Positions 8,736 to 17,634 of a DNA stretch of 64,000 nt are shown piece after piece. The notes under the pieces were generated by a model. That model saw only the letters and a program-made list of their open reading frames with translations, was not told where the DNA came from and searched no databases. Each line of letters opens with the position of its first letter. Position 1 is the stretch's first letter. The DNA comes from Rasiella rasia. Its GTDB lineage: Bacteria; Bacteroidota; Bacteroidia; Flavobacteriales; Flavobacteriaceae. A program made the translations under genes and the position numbers. The stretch spans positions 759,501 to 823,500 of the forward strand of contig NZ_CP049057.1 in the NCBI RefSeq assembly GCF_011044175.1. The letters are read 5' to 3'.

Positions 8736-9476
8736 ATGAACTACGAAAGGAACAAAATAGAACTTGAAGAAAATGGATTTTCCGTTTTAGCTGACTTGTA
8801 TTCGGACAAAGAAATAAGCAGAATTATAGCTTGTATCGAAAATGCTGAACAAGACGGGAATTCGTTTATGAAAACAAAGGATTTATTTGCTATTAGACAA
8901 TTAATCAAAAATGTTCCTGAATTGAGCGACTTGCTGTTTAACGAAAAGTTGATTGAATTAATTTCTGACCTTTCCGAATCTGAATATTTTCTGACCAAAG
9001 CAATCTATTTTGACAAACCAAGCGAATCGAATTGGTTTGTTGCTTATCATCAAGATTTGAGCATTTCGGTTGACAAAAAAATGGAACTGGATAATTATAC
9101 AAATTGGACTTTTAAAAAAGGACAATACGGAGTTCAACCACCAATCGAGGTTTTGGAAGACACAATAACAATCCGAATTCATTTAGACAAAACGGATAAA
9201 AATAATGGAGCTTTAAAGGTAATTCCTAAATCGCACCTAAAAGGAATTATTCGAGCTGAATCAAAAGATTGGGATTTGCACAATGAATTTATCTGTGAGG
9301 TTGAAAAAGGAGGAGCAATGTTAATGAAACCTCTGACTTTACACGCTTCGAACAGAACAACAAACGGAAAGAAAAGACGAGTAATACATTTAGAATTTAA
9401 TAAACATCATCTGACTGAACCACTGGCTTGGTTGGAACATTATGGAATAAAAAAGCCAGCACACAACAATGTATAA
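8736..9476 (+). CDS. phytanoyl-CoA dioxygenase (PhyH) family protein
   Basis: 246 residues. The opening ELEENGFSVLADLYSDKEI is typical of PhyH-type Fe(II)/2-oxoglutarate oxygenases. The iron ligands are visible as AYHQDLSI (His and Asp) and a distal His in TLHASNRTTNGKKRRVIHLEF, followed by an Arg that would hold 2-oxoglutarate. The substrate is unknown. The last residues (HNNV) are encoded by R' of site 10. The leader GTGCAAGCTG pairs with the cassette end GCCAGCAC. Confidence 0.75.
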   Translation: MNYERNKIELEENGFSVLADLYSDKEISRIIACIENAEQDGNSFMKTKDLFAIRQLIKNVPELSDLLFNEKLIELISDLSESEYFLTKAIYFDKPSESNWFVAYHQDLSISVDKKMELDNYTNWTFKKGQYGVQPPIEVLEDTITIRIHLDKTDKNNGALKVIPKSHLKGIIRAESKDWDLHNEFICEVEKGGAMLMKPLTLHASNRTTNGKKRRVIHLEFNKHHLTEPLAWLEHYGIKKPAHNNV

Positions 9477-9593
9477 CCGCAATTACGGCGGATTCGACTA
9501 CGTCCGAATCCACTCGGAATTGCTAACGTCTGTGCTTAACCGAAAATTATTAACTTTAATCCCGTAACTGACGGTTATACGAGACCGTTGTGC
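9461..9593 (+). repeat. attC-like site 10, singleton
   Basis: 133 bp. R' ACACAAC (9461-9467) mirrors GTTGTGT at 8717; R'' GTTGTGC (9587-9593). Stem GTATAACCGCAATTAC against GTAACTGACGGTTATAC, which has one extra base on the right arm. Confidence 0.8.
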
Positions 9594-9599
9594 GTCATT

Positions 9600-9872
9600 A
9601 TGAAAAACACGATAAAGCTCATAGGATTTACACTTTTGATTTTCATTATGGTTACGCTTCTAACAATGAAAATTGAAACTCCCTTTGATGGAAATGACAC
9701 TTATGGATTTCCATTTACTTTCCATATAAAATGGAGTGGAATGTGTGACCCTTGTCCTGATAACCCGACCGAAACCTATTTAGGATATTTATTTATTGAC
9801 ATAGTTCTTTCAGGTTTATTCGGATTTGGAATACTTAGTTTAATCAGAAAACTGAAAAGACGAAATGACTGA
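9600..9872 (+). CDS. small membrane protein
   Basis: 90 residues from the ATG at 9600, just after R''. Two hydrophobic segments (about 6-24 and 62-82) flank an extracytoplasmic loop with a CDPC motif; the tail is basic (RKLKRRND). Unrecognised. It overlaps the next gene by 8 bp, so the two form a two-gene cassette (9588-10377). Confidence 0.6.
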   Translation: MKNTIKLIGFTLLIFIMVTLLTMKIETPFDGNDTYGFPFTFHIKWSGMCDPCPDNPTETYLGYLFIDIVLSGLFGFGILSLIRKLKRRND

Positions 9873-10242
9873 AAAAGAGCTAATACTTACAAAAGGAGAA
9901 CAGCCTGTAGCGAAAATTTCGAACTCTGATTTGGAATCTTTAATCAGTCGAGAATTTCCTAATGATATGGAAACAGTCAAATTCCAATTGGACAAAATCA
10001 AAAGCGATTCTCAGAATGGAAAAAATAGGATTTCAGCTTCTGTCTTGAAATTAGCTGACCAAGTCCTTGATAAAATTGACTTTTTGATAAAACGAGCGAA
10101 TGAAGACATGAGAGACATAGTTTCAGAAGCTGAATACCCAAGAGCTTCAAGTTTCGGCTTTGGGGAAAGAGACGAATTAGAAAGCAAAGAAGACTATCTG
10201 AAAGATTGGGAAGAATATTCAATTTGGAAAGAGAAAAAATAG
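9865..10242 (+). CDS. hypothetical acidic protein
   Basis: 125 residues, no membrane segment, predicted largely helical. Unrecognised. Translational overlap with the membrane protein before it suggests the two act together, possibly as a membrane effector or anchor with a soluble partner, but no motif supports a specific role. Confidence 0.6.
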   Translation: MTEKELILTKGEQPVAKISNSDLESLISREFPNDMETVKFQLDKIKSDSQNGKNRISASVLKLADQVLDKIDFLIKRANEDMRDIVSEAEYPRASSFGFGERDELESKEDYLKDWEEYSIWKEKK

Positions 10243-10252
10243 AACAACGAAC

Positions 10253-10383
10253 GCACAACAATGTATATAAAAAATAGGCGGAACAGTAGTAAAATCAATG
10301 CTTTTGGCTCTTATCAAAGTTTATGCTCAAGCGAAAGCTACGTGCTTCGTAATCGCCTACTTTTCATATACTAAACGTTATAA
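10253..10383 (+). repeat. attC-like site 11, family G
   Basis: 131 bp. R' GCACAAC (10253-10259), R'' GTTATAA (10377-10383). Stem GTATATAAAAAATAGGCG against CGCCTACTTTTCATATAC. Confidence 0.82.
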
Positions 10384-10398
10384 GTAATTGAAAAAACA

Positions 10399-10674
10399 AT
10401 GTCAATAGATGGAGGAAGACTAAATGCCCACAAAACTCGGCAAGCGGATTTTCGTAGACGAAAAGACGGTCGAATAAAAGGCGATGGAATTAAGCGTTCA
10501 AAAAAAGATGACAAAATTGACTTTGATGACATCGATCCCGCTGACTTGGAAAAAATTAAAACAGAAATTCGTAAAAAAGCTAAAAGGAATCGAACTGTAG
10601 AAATAATATTCTTGTTAGTTTCTGCTGTAATTGCGCTGATTATTTTTTATTGGTTTACAAACAGGTACGATTGA
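10399..10674 (+). CDS. small tail-anchored protein
   Basis: 91 residues. A strongly basic N-terminal 35 residues is followed by an acidic stretch (DDIDPADLEK) and a single C-terminal membrane segment (IIFLLVSAVIALIIFYWF, about 69-86). Unrecognised. Single-gene cassette 10378-10947. Confidence 0.6.
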   Translation: MSIDGGRLNAHKTRQADFRRRKDGRIKGDGIKRSKKDDKIDFDDIDPADLEKIKTEIRKKAKRNRTVEIIFLLVSAVIALIIFYWFTNRYD

Positions 10675-10683
10675 TCCAACTAC

Positions 10684-10953
10684 TTATAACAACGTATATA
10701 ATTCATGGCTTAGTTGGTTAAGTGAATTAAACTTCCTACATTTTTTTACTAACTTGTCAATCGGATAAAAACGGCGAAGCTTGCCATCCGACAGGGCGCT
10801 TTTACTTCGGCTGACTAGAAAATACGATAAACACAAGCGCTCAACGCTCAATTCGCTTTAGAAAAAGCTGTCTAGGGTGTATTTCGCAAGAAGGGCTCAT
10901 TAAGCCGCCCTAGCAAGCCAAGTCGCCACAAATCATATACAAAACCGTTGGCA
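10684..10953 (+). repeat. attC-like site 12, family B
   Basis: 270 bp. R' TTATAAC (10684-10690) mirrors GTTATAA at 10377; R'' GTTGGCA (10947-10953). Confidence 0.85.
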
Positions 10954-10956
10954 ACA

Positions 10957-11358
10957 ATGAAAACTTTAATTTTTTGCTTTCTTTTTTCCACCATTCTTTT
11001 TGGACAAAGTGTCCGACCTGAATATAGAAATTTAAAGTGTGATGAAAACTTAGAATATGATTTTATTGAGATAAATGATAAAAAACACATTTACAAAATA
11101 GTTTGGCTATCATTTGAAGTAAAAGATAATGACACAATTTATATCGGAGATATAATCATACCTGGTTTAGATAAAAACACTGACACATTATTTTTAAAGA
11201 AAACATTGAGAGAGATTGGTAAAAAAGAACATTTTTCAGGATTTATGGTTCACGGAGATTGTAAATCGAGAGATATTGGATTTCAAGCAGTCTATCCGTC
11301 TCAAAAAGAAAGAGAGCATATGAATTTATATAGAATTGGTAAATTCTATTTGGATTAA
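10957..11358 (+). CDS. small exported protein
   Basis: 133 residues from the ATG at 10957, only 4 bp after R''. Signal peptide MKTLIFCFLFSTILFGQS. The mature domain of about 115 residues is unrecognised. It ends in LYRIGKFYLD before site 13. Confidence 0.6.
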   Translation: MKTLIFCFLFSTILFGQSVRPEYRNLKCDENLEYDFIEINDKKHIYKIVWLSFEVKDNDTIYIGDIIIPGLDKNTDTLFLKKTLREIGKKEHFSGFMVHGDCKSRDIGFQAVYPSQKEREHMNLYRIGKFYLD

Positions 11359-11365
11359 TTACTGT

Positions 11366-11578
11366 TGCCAACACCGCATATAATACAGCGGTCACATGGT
11401 TAAGTGAATTGTATTTCCTACAATTAATCGTAAATTAGTCCATCGGATAAAACCGATAGGCGGCGCCACTGCCCTGCCGACGCTAAAGCCAGATGCTACG
11501 CCACGTTGCTACTCCGCATCTACGCCCAGCCGAAGCAGCCGCTCATTACCCGCCGTATCATATGCAAAACCGTTGTGG
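11366..11578 (+). repeat. attC-like site 13, family A
   Basis: 213 bp. R' TGCCAAC (11366-11372) mirrors GTTGGCA at 10947; R'' GTTGTGG (11572-11578). Type A1 centre (CTGCCGACGCTAAAGCCAGA). Confidence 0.85.
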
Positions 11579-11601
11579 TGCATTAGAAAAAAACTTTACG
11601 A

Positions 11602-12243
11602 ATGAAAAAATGGCTTTTCGGAATCTCAATTTTTTTGAATATTATTTTCATTCTTATTTTCGTGTGGAATAGTATTCACAGTCATTCTAACGAAATTGGT
11701 CGTTTAGAAAAAGATATCGAAATTGGATATTTTAATTCTGACAATGCAATTTTCAAAATTCCAAAAGGCTTAACCGTTAAAAATGTATCCGAACGAGGTT
11801 TGGGAGCAATTGGACAATTTGAAAACGAACGATTTTCGATTGTAATAACTTCAAATGACGCGAGCTTGGTAAATTATGATTTACCAAAAGATAGCTTAAA
11901 TATGTTTAGCAACTTCTACTCTGCCGAAATTCCGCGGAATAATAGGCAGAATGGAATTCCTCAAGGCAATTTCGTTTATGAATTATATTTCGCTGAATTT
12001 AATGGTCGAATGAACAACGCAGAATGCAAAGTTGAGATAAACGGAAATAAAATAATTGTCGAGCAAACAGAGAACACAAACTTGACCGGCGGAAATCAGA
12101 TATTTAATGGTTTGATTTTAAAACATAAAAGCGGAAAATGGATTTTGGCGGAAAATGAAGAAGATGCAAATGCAGAAGAAATTGGCGGTTGTACAGAAAT
12201 TCCAATAATAGATTTTGAGACAAAAATTATAGAATGGTGCTGA
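11602..12243 (+). CDS. membrane-anchored hypothetical protein
   Basis: 213 residues with one N-terminal membrane anchor (about 4-24) and a periplasmic-type domain with cysteines near the C-terminus (GGCTEIP and IIEWC end). Unrecognised. Leader GTGCATTA after R'' is complementary to AATAACGCAC before the next R', which lengthens the outer stem of this cassette. Confidence 0.6.
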   Translation: MKKWLFGISIFLNIIFILIFVWNSIHSHSNEIGRLEKDIEIGYFNSDNAIFKIPKGLTVKNVSERGLGAIGQFENERFSIVITSNDASLVNYDLPKDSLNMFSNFYSAEIPRNNRQNGIPQGNFVYELYFAEFNGRMNNAECKVEINGNKIIVEQTENTNLTGGNQIFNGLILKHKSGKWILAENEEDANAEEIGGCTEIPIIDFETKIIEWC

Positions 12244-12255
12244 ATAAATAACGCA

Positions 12256-12470
12256 CCACAACAACGCATATAATACAGCGGGTCTGATGGTTAAGTGAAT
12301 TGGATTTCCTACAATTAATTGTAAATTAGTCACGCGGATAATTACGTAGTGGCGGCGCCACTGCCCACGGCTGATTCGCACGCTGCGCTTCCCACTTTCG
12401 CTGACGCAAAATGTTGGCACTGCCGAAGCTGCCGCTAAAACCCGCCGTATCATATGCAAACCCGTTGTGT
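12256..12470 (+). repeat. attC-like site 14, family A
   Basis: 215 bp. R' CCACAAC (12256-12262), R'' GTTGTGT (12464-12470) opens the second large defence cassette. Type A2 centre. Confidence 0.85.
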
Positions 12471-12591
12471 TTCATACACCAGCCACATATTTTAGCACTT
12501 TCGGTTTTTGCCACCACATAATACAACGCTCGAAAAACCAAAAGAGCTAAAATTTCCCACCTCACTCATACTCTGTTTCAAATTAAGAACT

Positions 12592-12599
12592 TATATTTG
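12592..12599 (+). promoter_or_regulatory. possible promoter of the AAA/TOPRIM/DUF262 operon
   Basis: TATATTTG fits the Bacteroidetes -7 box and sits 47 bp before the regulator ATG. The leader from 12471 to 12645 is long for this array and shares an AAAAGAGCTA...CCCACC motif with 4449-4470, in the leader of the restriction cassette. Confidence 0.45.
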
Positions 12600-12645
12600 A
12601 CTAATATTGACAAGACAATAAATCGAAATCTTGAAATCAAACATT

Positions 12646-12936
12646 ATGAACAATTATTTTGGACAAAAAATAAGAGATGTAAGAGAGAGTAAGAATATGC
12701 TATTAAGGCAACTGGCTGCTTTTTTAGAAGTTGATACTGCCTTGATAAGTAAAATAGAAAAAGGAGATAGAAAGGCAAATAAAATCCAGATTAGTAAAAT
12801 ATCAAGTGCATTAGAACTAAATGAAAAAGAGCTATTAACTCTCTGGTTAGCAGATAGAATTGAAAAAGCAATTAGTGATAATAAAGAAAATGCATTAGAT
12901 GCTTTAAATTTAATTAAAGAAAACTACAATGATTGA
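12646..12936 (+). CDS. XRE-family regulator
   Basis: 96 residues from the ATG at 12646; a TTG at 12631 is in frame but less likely. The helix-turn-helix covers about residues 6-58 (LRQLAAFLEVDTALISKIEKG). It overlaps the ATPase gene by 8 bp. It has the same position and size as the regulator that leads the restriction cassette, so it probably controls expression of the three genes that follow. Confidence 0.8.
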   Translation: MNNYFGQKIRDVRESKNMLLRQLAAFLEVDTALISKIEKGDRKANKIQISKISSALELNEKELLTLWLADRIEKAISDNKENALDALNLIKENYND

Positions 12937-14122
12937 TAAATTATATTTTAAGAATTACAAATCTTTTAAAGACAAACAGGAAATTGTTTTTAAACCGATT
13001 ACTGTAGTAATTGGTAAAAATAGTTCTGGAAAAAGTGCTGTAGTAAAGTTACCTACATTGTTGGAAACATCACTTCTCGGAAAATATGATGACCCTCTTT
13101 TACTCAATAACAACGGAGTTGAACTTGGTGCCGAATTCAGAGACCTTATTTATGGTAGAGATATAGGTAGTTTAGAGCTTTCTATACAAGAAAATAATAA
13201 CTTACTTGATATAGAAATTACCTCTGGTGTTAAAGATGCTGATTTTCCAAAAATTAGAAAATGGCAATATAACGATATCCTAAAGCTCTCTTATGACGAC
13301 AAAAAGGATGAATATTTTGATGAGTTTACAAAACAAAATTATAAAATAGAGTTTTCAGGTTTTAATATTACAAATATTAAGCCTGACGTTAAAAACACAA
13401 GTTTAGATATAAGTTTAAATACTAACTATGTAGGTCCTTTTAGAGAAATTCCAAAAAGAACATACAATATAAGTGGAAGTTCAAAAACTTTAAAGGTTGG
13501 TAATTACGGAGAGAACGCCTATCAGATACTTATAAATGATTATGTTAAAAAAGGAGGGGAATTACTGAAACAAGTAAGTGATTGGTATGAAGATAATTTT
13601 GATGGTTGGGGAATACAAATTAATGATAGTTCTAAACCTGACTACAAAATTGAGTTAGTTAGAAACAATCCTAAATTTAGCATTAATATAAAAGATGTTG
13701 GAGAAGGAATGACGCAAGCATTGCCAATTGTTGTTAGTGCATTTATTGAAGATAAAAAAGAAGTGTTGACTATATTAGAACAACCAGAACTACATCTACA
13801 TCCTGCTGCTCACGGTAATTTAGCAGAATTACTAGCTTTATCTTCAAAAACTTCTAATAAAAGATTTTTAATAGAAACCCACTCTCAAAATTTTATTTTA
13901 AGATTGAGACGTTTAGTTGCAGAGGGAATAATTGACAAAAACAACCTTGCAATTTATTTTGTTGATTATGATAGTGAAAATAATTCAAGTTTATTAAAGC
14001 AAATTGAAGTAAAAAGAGACGGAAGTGTTTCATTTTGGCCAAAAAATATTTTTAGTGAAACATTAGATGAAACGTTAGCAATTAGAAGTGCTCAATTAAA
14101 AATGTTAGAAAATGATAATTAA
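12929..14122 (+). CDS. AAA-family ATPase, OLD/AAA15-like
   Basis: 397 residues of the SMC/ABC-like ATPase type. Walker A is GKNSSGKS (29-36), the signature-like region is VGEGMTQALPIV, Walker B is TILEQPELHLHP (about 280-291), and a switch His lies in IETHSQNF. The C-terminal segment (WPKNIFSETLDETL) resembles the DUF3696 tail. It has no nuclease domain of its own; a TOPRIM-like protein is encoded next with an 11 bp overlap, as in split OLD or PARIS-type pairs. Likely acts as a sensor or effector ATPase in anti-phage defence. Confidence 0.85.
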   Translation: MIDKLYFKNYKSFKDKQEIVFKPITVVIGKNSSGKSAVVKLPTLLETSLLGKYDDPLLLNNNGVELGAEFRDLIYGRDIGSLELSIQENNNLLDIEITSGVKDADFPKIRKWQYNDILKLSYDDKKDEYFDEFTKQNYKIEFSGFNITNIKPDVKNTSLDISLNTNYVGPFREIPKRTYNISGSSKTLKVGNYGENAYQILINDYVKKGGELLKQVSDWYEDNFDGWGIQINDSSKPDYKIELVRNNPKFSINIKDVGEGMTQALPIVVSAFIEDKKEVLTILEQPELHLHPAAHGNLAELLALSSKTSNKRFLIETHSQNFILRLRRLVAEGIIDKNNLAIYFVDYDSENNSSLLKQIEVKRDGSVSFWPKNIFSETLDETLAIRSAQLKMLENDN

Positions 14123-15095
14123 AATCAACTCTAATATTTTTAACGATAATCAAAATTTAAAAGATGTAAATTATCTATTGAACATATTTTCTGAAAATAG
14201 AAGATATGATTATTTCTGTGAGTATGGATTAATTAAAGATACATCACTATTTAATAATTTACTGGATTTGAATAAAGAACTTATCGAACAATACTTCAAT
14301 CGGTTTATACGTGAAAGTACACCTAAAATTAGCCATACTATTTCTGAGGAGACATCTGATAATGAGTTTAATTTAGAAGAGGCTAAAATATTTTTTAATC
14401 AACCACTTATAATTATACTTGAGAACAACTTAAATGATGCTTATTTTATTGACCAATTAATTACTGTTTTTAAGAAAAGAGGAAAAGGAATAAGAAGACA
14501 TAAAAAAAACAATTGGTTGAAATATGGTAATGGAGGAGGATGTACTAATATTACAAACTTCATTGAAGGAGAAATGAAAAACTTTAAAGACTTACCTAAA
14601 GAAAATCATAAGTATTTAAAATGTTTTGTGTTAATCGATAGTGATAAACGACACCCAACAGATGTTCGTCCCGAAAGAGCTAAACTGTTTCAGTATTTAA
14701 ATAAAAAAAACATTCCATATCACGAACTAACTAAAAGGGAAATGGAAAATTATTTACCTGATGAAATTATTAGGACTGTAGAAAAAAATGAGGATTTCAT
14801 TGATGCATACTTAACATTAACACCTATTCAAAAAGACTATTTTGATATTGAAAATGGATTTGAAGATAAAAATATAGATGATTTCGACCAAGAGATTAAA
14901 GAAATTTATGCTGGCTTATCAAAAGAGTTTATTTCAGTTTTCAGAAAGAAAAAAATGAACATAAATAATTTTAAAACAGAATTCCCTAAATTATTTGAGC
15001 AAGCTACACAAGAGCAACTAAAAAAAAGGGCTGATAACAAAAGTAACCCTAACGAATTAGAAGATATTCTAGATAAAATAACTCAGCTATTATGA
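14112..15095 (+). CDS. TOPRIM-like (DUF4435/OLD-type) protein
   Basis: 327 residues. The features I read as TOPRIM are IIILENNLNDAYFIDQL (acidic residue then D, about 100-117), VLIDSDKRHP (the D-x-D motif, about 174-183), and LTKREMENYLPDEI, like the ENYL motif of DUF4435 and OLD TOPRIM domains. By family it would be a nuclease, activated by its AAA partner. The family call is by motif only, and overall similarity is untested. It overlaps the DUF262 gene by 4 bp. Confidence 0.6.
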   Translation: MIIKINSNIFNDNQNLKDVNYLLNIFSENRRYDYFCEYGLIKDTSLFNNLLDLNKELIEQYFNRFIRESTPKISHTISEETSDNEFNLEEAKIFFNQPLIIILENNLNDAYFIDQLITVFKKRGKGIRRHKKNNWLKYGNGGGCTNITNFIEGEMKNFKDLPKENHKYLKCFVLIDSDKRHPTDVRPERAKLFQYLNKKNIPYHELTKREMENYLPDEIIRTVEKNEDFIDAYLTLTPIQKDYFDIENGFEDKNIDDFDQEIKEIYAGLSKEFISVFRKKKMNINNFKTEFPKLFEQATQEQLKKRADNKSNPNELEDILDKITQLL

Positions 15096-16693
15096 GAAGA
15101 CAAATTCAAGTAAAACCAGATGTACATAGACTAATGAAGTTTATGACTATGATAGAAGATGGAAGATTTAAAATTCCTACCTTTCAACGTGACTTTGTAT
15201 GGCGTGATAAAGAAAAAATTGAACTCTTTGACAGTATAAGTAAAGAATATCCTATAGGTTCAATTTTACTGTGGCAACCATTGAAAAAGTTTTCTAATAA
15301 AGGTAGAATTGGACCATATAAGATTAAACACTTAGATGATACAAATTATTTTTATGTGCTAGATGGTTTTCAAAGACTATCCACATTATTTGGTTGTTTA
15401 ATAAATCCCAATAAAACACAATTAAGTTATAACAGAACTGTTTTAGATAAACATTTCACTATGTTTTATAGTTTAGATGAACAAACCTTCAAAATGAAGA
15501 GGGCTTCTTCAATTATAGACATACCTGTTTATATATTAATTGACACGTTTGAATTTCTAGATTATATTGATAACTTAAGAAATGAATTAAGAGAAGACCC
15601 AAACCTTACTACATATATAGAACGTGCGAAACAGCTATCCTCTACTTTAATCGACTACCAAATCCCATCAATTGAGATATTAGGTGGAACTATAAAAGAT
15701 GCAGTAGACATATTTTCTAGAATTAATTCTAAAGGGGTAGAAATATCTTCGGATTGGATGCTTTCTGCTTTAACTTCGAATGAGCATGGCTTTAATCTAG
15801 GAGAGTTATTTACTTTGCTTTTAGAAGACTTAAAAGAGTATAACTTCGAAAGTATTAAACGAGAAATATTAGTCCAATGCATTCAGAACTCATTCGGAAA
15901 AGTTTATTTTGACCAAGATTTGGAAGAATTAGCTACACGTTCAGACTTCCAAAGCATCTCGATTAAAACAATTGATAGCATAAAAAAAGCAGTTAAATTC
16001 TTATTTGAAGAACTATTAATAATCGATAAAAAACTTTTACCATATAATAATCAATTAATATTTTTAACTCATTTTTTCAACAACATAGAAAACCCAAATA
16101 CTCAACAAATTTCTAAGCTAAAAGAATGGTTTTGGGTAACATCCTACTCTAATTATTTTACAATATTTTCATTAAGTAAAATTCGTTTAGCTTTTGAACA
16201 ATTTATGAGTTTTACCGAAAACCAATCGGAAAACGCAGTTTATTATGACAAATCAAATCATAATTTTTCAACAGCAGACCTTCCTAAGACTGTATCTTCT
16301 GGAAGTGTAAGGTCGAAGACTTATCAATTATTTTTACTTAATAAATCAAATGATTTTAATTCAATAAAATCAAAAGATGTTGAAACATTAAGATTAACCT
16401 ATTTATACAAAGGAGATAAAAAACATTCAAATCTCATTCCTTTAATTATTTATACAAAAGCATCAGATATAGATTTACCTTTTGAATTTAGAAAATCAAA
16501 AGAAATGTCCTATTTGTTAGAAATGCAGAATGTAGATTTTCGAGAAAAATACTTCTTGAATGAAAGGCTAGTTCAATTACACAATCATAGAGAATTTGAA
16601 AGAGTATTAGATGAACGACTTAAACTTATTGAGGTTAAGGAAAGAGAATTTGTGGAAGATTTAGGATTAACTTATATTGATTTAATAAGTTAA
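15092..16693 (+). CDS. DUF262 (GmrS/ParB-like) domain protein
   Basis: 533 residues. The N-terminus has the DUF262 signatures IPTFQRDFVW (about 28-37) and VLDGFQRLSTL (about 89-99), the ParB/sulfiredoxin-like NTPase core also found in type IV restriction proteins GmrSD and BrxU. I saw no HNH motif in the C-terminal half. It closes a four-gene operon, so the nuclease function may lie in the TOPRIM partner. Combination of AAA, TOPRIM and DUF262 in one cassette is unusual. Confidence 0.8.
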   Translation: MRRQIQVKPDVHRLMKFMTMIEDGRFKIPTFQRDFVWRDKEKIELFDSISKEYPIGSILLWQPLKKFSNKGRIGPYKIKHLDDTNYFYVLDGFQRLSTLFGCLINPNKTQLSYNRTVLDKHFTMFYSLDEQTFKMKRASSIIDIPVYILIDTFEFLDYIDNLRNELREDPNLTTYIERAKQLSSTLIDYQIPSIEILGGTIKDAVDIFSRINSKGVEISSDWMLSALTSNEHGFNLGELFTLLLEDLKEYNFESIKREILVQCIQNSFGKVYFDQDLEELATRSDFQSISIKTIDSIKKAVKFLFEELLIIDKKLLPYNNQLIFLTHFFNNIENPNTQQISKLKEWFWVTSYSNYFTIFSLSKIRLAFEQFMSFTENQSENAVYYDKSNHNFSTADLPKTVSSGSVRSKTYQLFLLNKSNDFNSIKSKDVETLRLTYLYKGDKKHSNLIPLIIYTKASDIDLPFEFRKSKEMSYLLEMQNVDFREKYFLNERLVQLHNHREFERVLDERLKLIEVKEREFVEDLGLTYIDLIS

Positions 16694-16702
16694 GATACCA
16701 AC

Positions 16703-16783
16703 GCTTAAAGCCATACACATTAGCAATTCGCTATAGCCAACGCTACGCCAAAAATTGCAAAAGAGTATGGCTTTGCCAACGCT
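16703..16783 (+). repeat. tail element, copy 2
   Basis: Same element as 8031-8110, with AAAGCCATAC pairing with GTATGGCTTT and an inner arm GCAAT/ATTGC. It lies between the DUF262 stop and site 15, the same place as in the restriction cassette. Confidence 0.6.
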
Positions 16784-16812
16784 ACAAACAGAACGGAAAA
16801 TAAAGTACGAAA

Positions 16813-16944
16813 ACACAACAACGTATATAAAAAATAGCGGTTTTAGTGCTTAAACGAAAGATAAATAATAAAATAAAGGTCAGTTATAAACCGAAAAATT
16901 AGTGCTTAAAAATCCGCTACTTTTCATATACAAGACCGTTAGCA
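16813..16944 (+). repeat. attC-like site 15, family G
   Basis: 132 bp. R' ACACAAC (16813-16819) mirrors GTTGTGT at 12464, so the 4.5 kb operon is a single cassette. R'' GTTAGCA (16938-16944). Confidence 0.82.
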
Positions 16945-16976
16945 ACTATTAGAAAAAACCAAATCTTGAAATTAAA

Positions 16977-17420
16977 ATGGAGGAATTTGAATTAAAAGGA
17001 CAAGATGGTTGGATAAGAATGTGGATTAATGAAGTGTTTGAATTCCCGAACAAAACAAGTCATTTTGGTGGCTACGACTGCATATTAGGAATTGAAATAA
17101 AAACCGGAAATTATAACGTGAAAAGCCAATTCTACTCAACCACTGGGGAACTGTTTGATTTTAGAAATAAATTCAAAATATGCCAAGCTGAACTGAATGG
17201 AGTTGCAGAGTTTAACTCTTATGAAAGCAATCTGGAATTGACAGTAAAATACTCGCAAGGCAAGGTCAATATTTGGGGGAAATTCCAAGAAAATTTAGCG
17301 ATTGATAATATTTTGGAATTCGATTTTAATACAGACCAATCTTATTTGCAGAGTACGGAAAATGAATTGAATAGAATTGTTGAAAAGTACGGAGGAATGA
17401 AAGGAGTAGCGGAAAAATAA
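16977..17420 (+). CDS. hypothetical protein
   Basis: 147 residues, soluble, alternating strand pattern with a short C-terminal helix (STENELNRIVEKYGG). The shape recalls small WapI-type immunity proteins, but I see no diagnostic motif and give that only as a possibility. Single-gene cassette 16939-17613. Confidence 0.6.
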   Translation: MEEFELKGQDGWIRMWINEVFEFPNKTSHFGGYDCILGIEIKTGNYNVKSQFYSTTGELFDFRNKFKICQAELNGVAEFNSYESNLELTVKYSQGKVNIWGKFQENLAIDNILEFDFNTDQSYLQSTENELNRIVEKYGGMKGVAEK

Positions 17421-17424
17421 CAGT

Positions 17425-17619
17425 TGCTAACAACGTATATAGCTCATAGCTGGGCAGTTGCCTAATCGAAGTTAAGGCATATTTGCAAGTCCGCCAAATT
17501 TTTTAATTTGGCTTATTGAGAAAAAAAGGTAATAAGAAAAATTTAAAAATTCGGCTCGTGCTCAACCGAAAAGTTATCGCTAATTTGTACGCTACGAGCC
17601 ATATACAAAACCGTTGTGG
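17425..17619 (+). repeat. attC-like site 16, family D
   Basis: 195 bp. R' TGCTAAC (17425-17431) mirrors GTTAGCA at 16938; R'' GTTGTGG (17613-17619). Stem GTATATAGCTCATAGC against GCTACGAGCCATATAC. Confidence 0.85.
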
Positions 17620-17634
17620 CGCATTAAAAAAACT

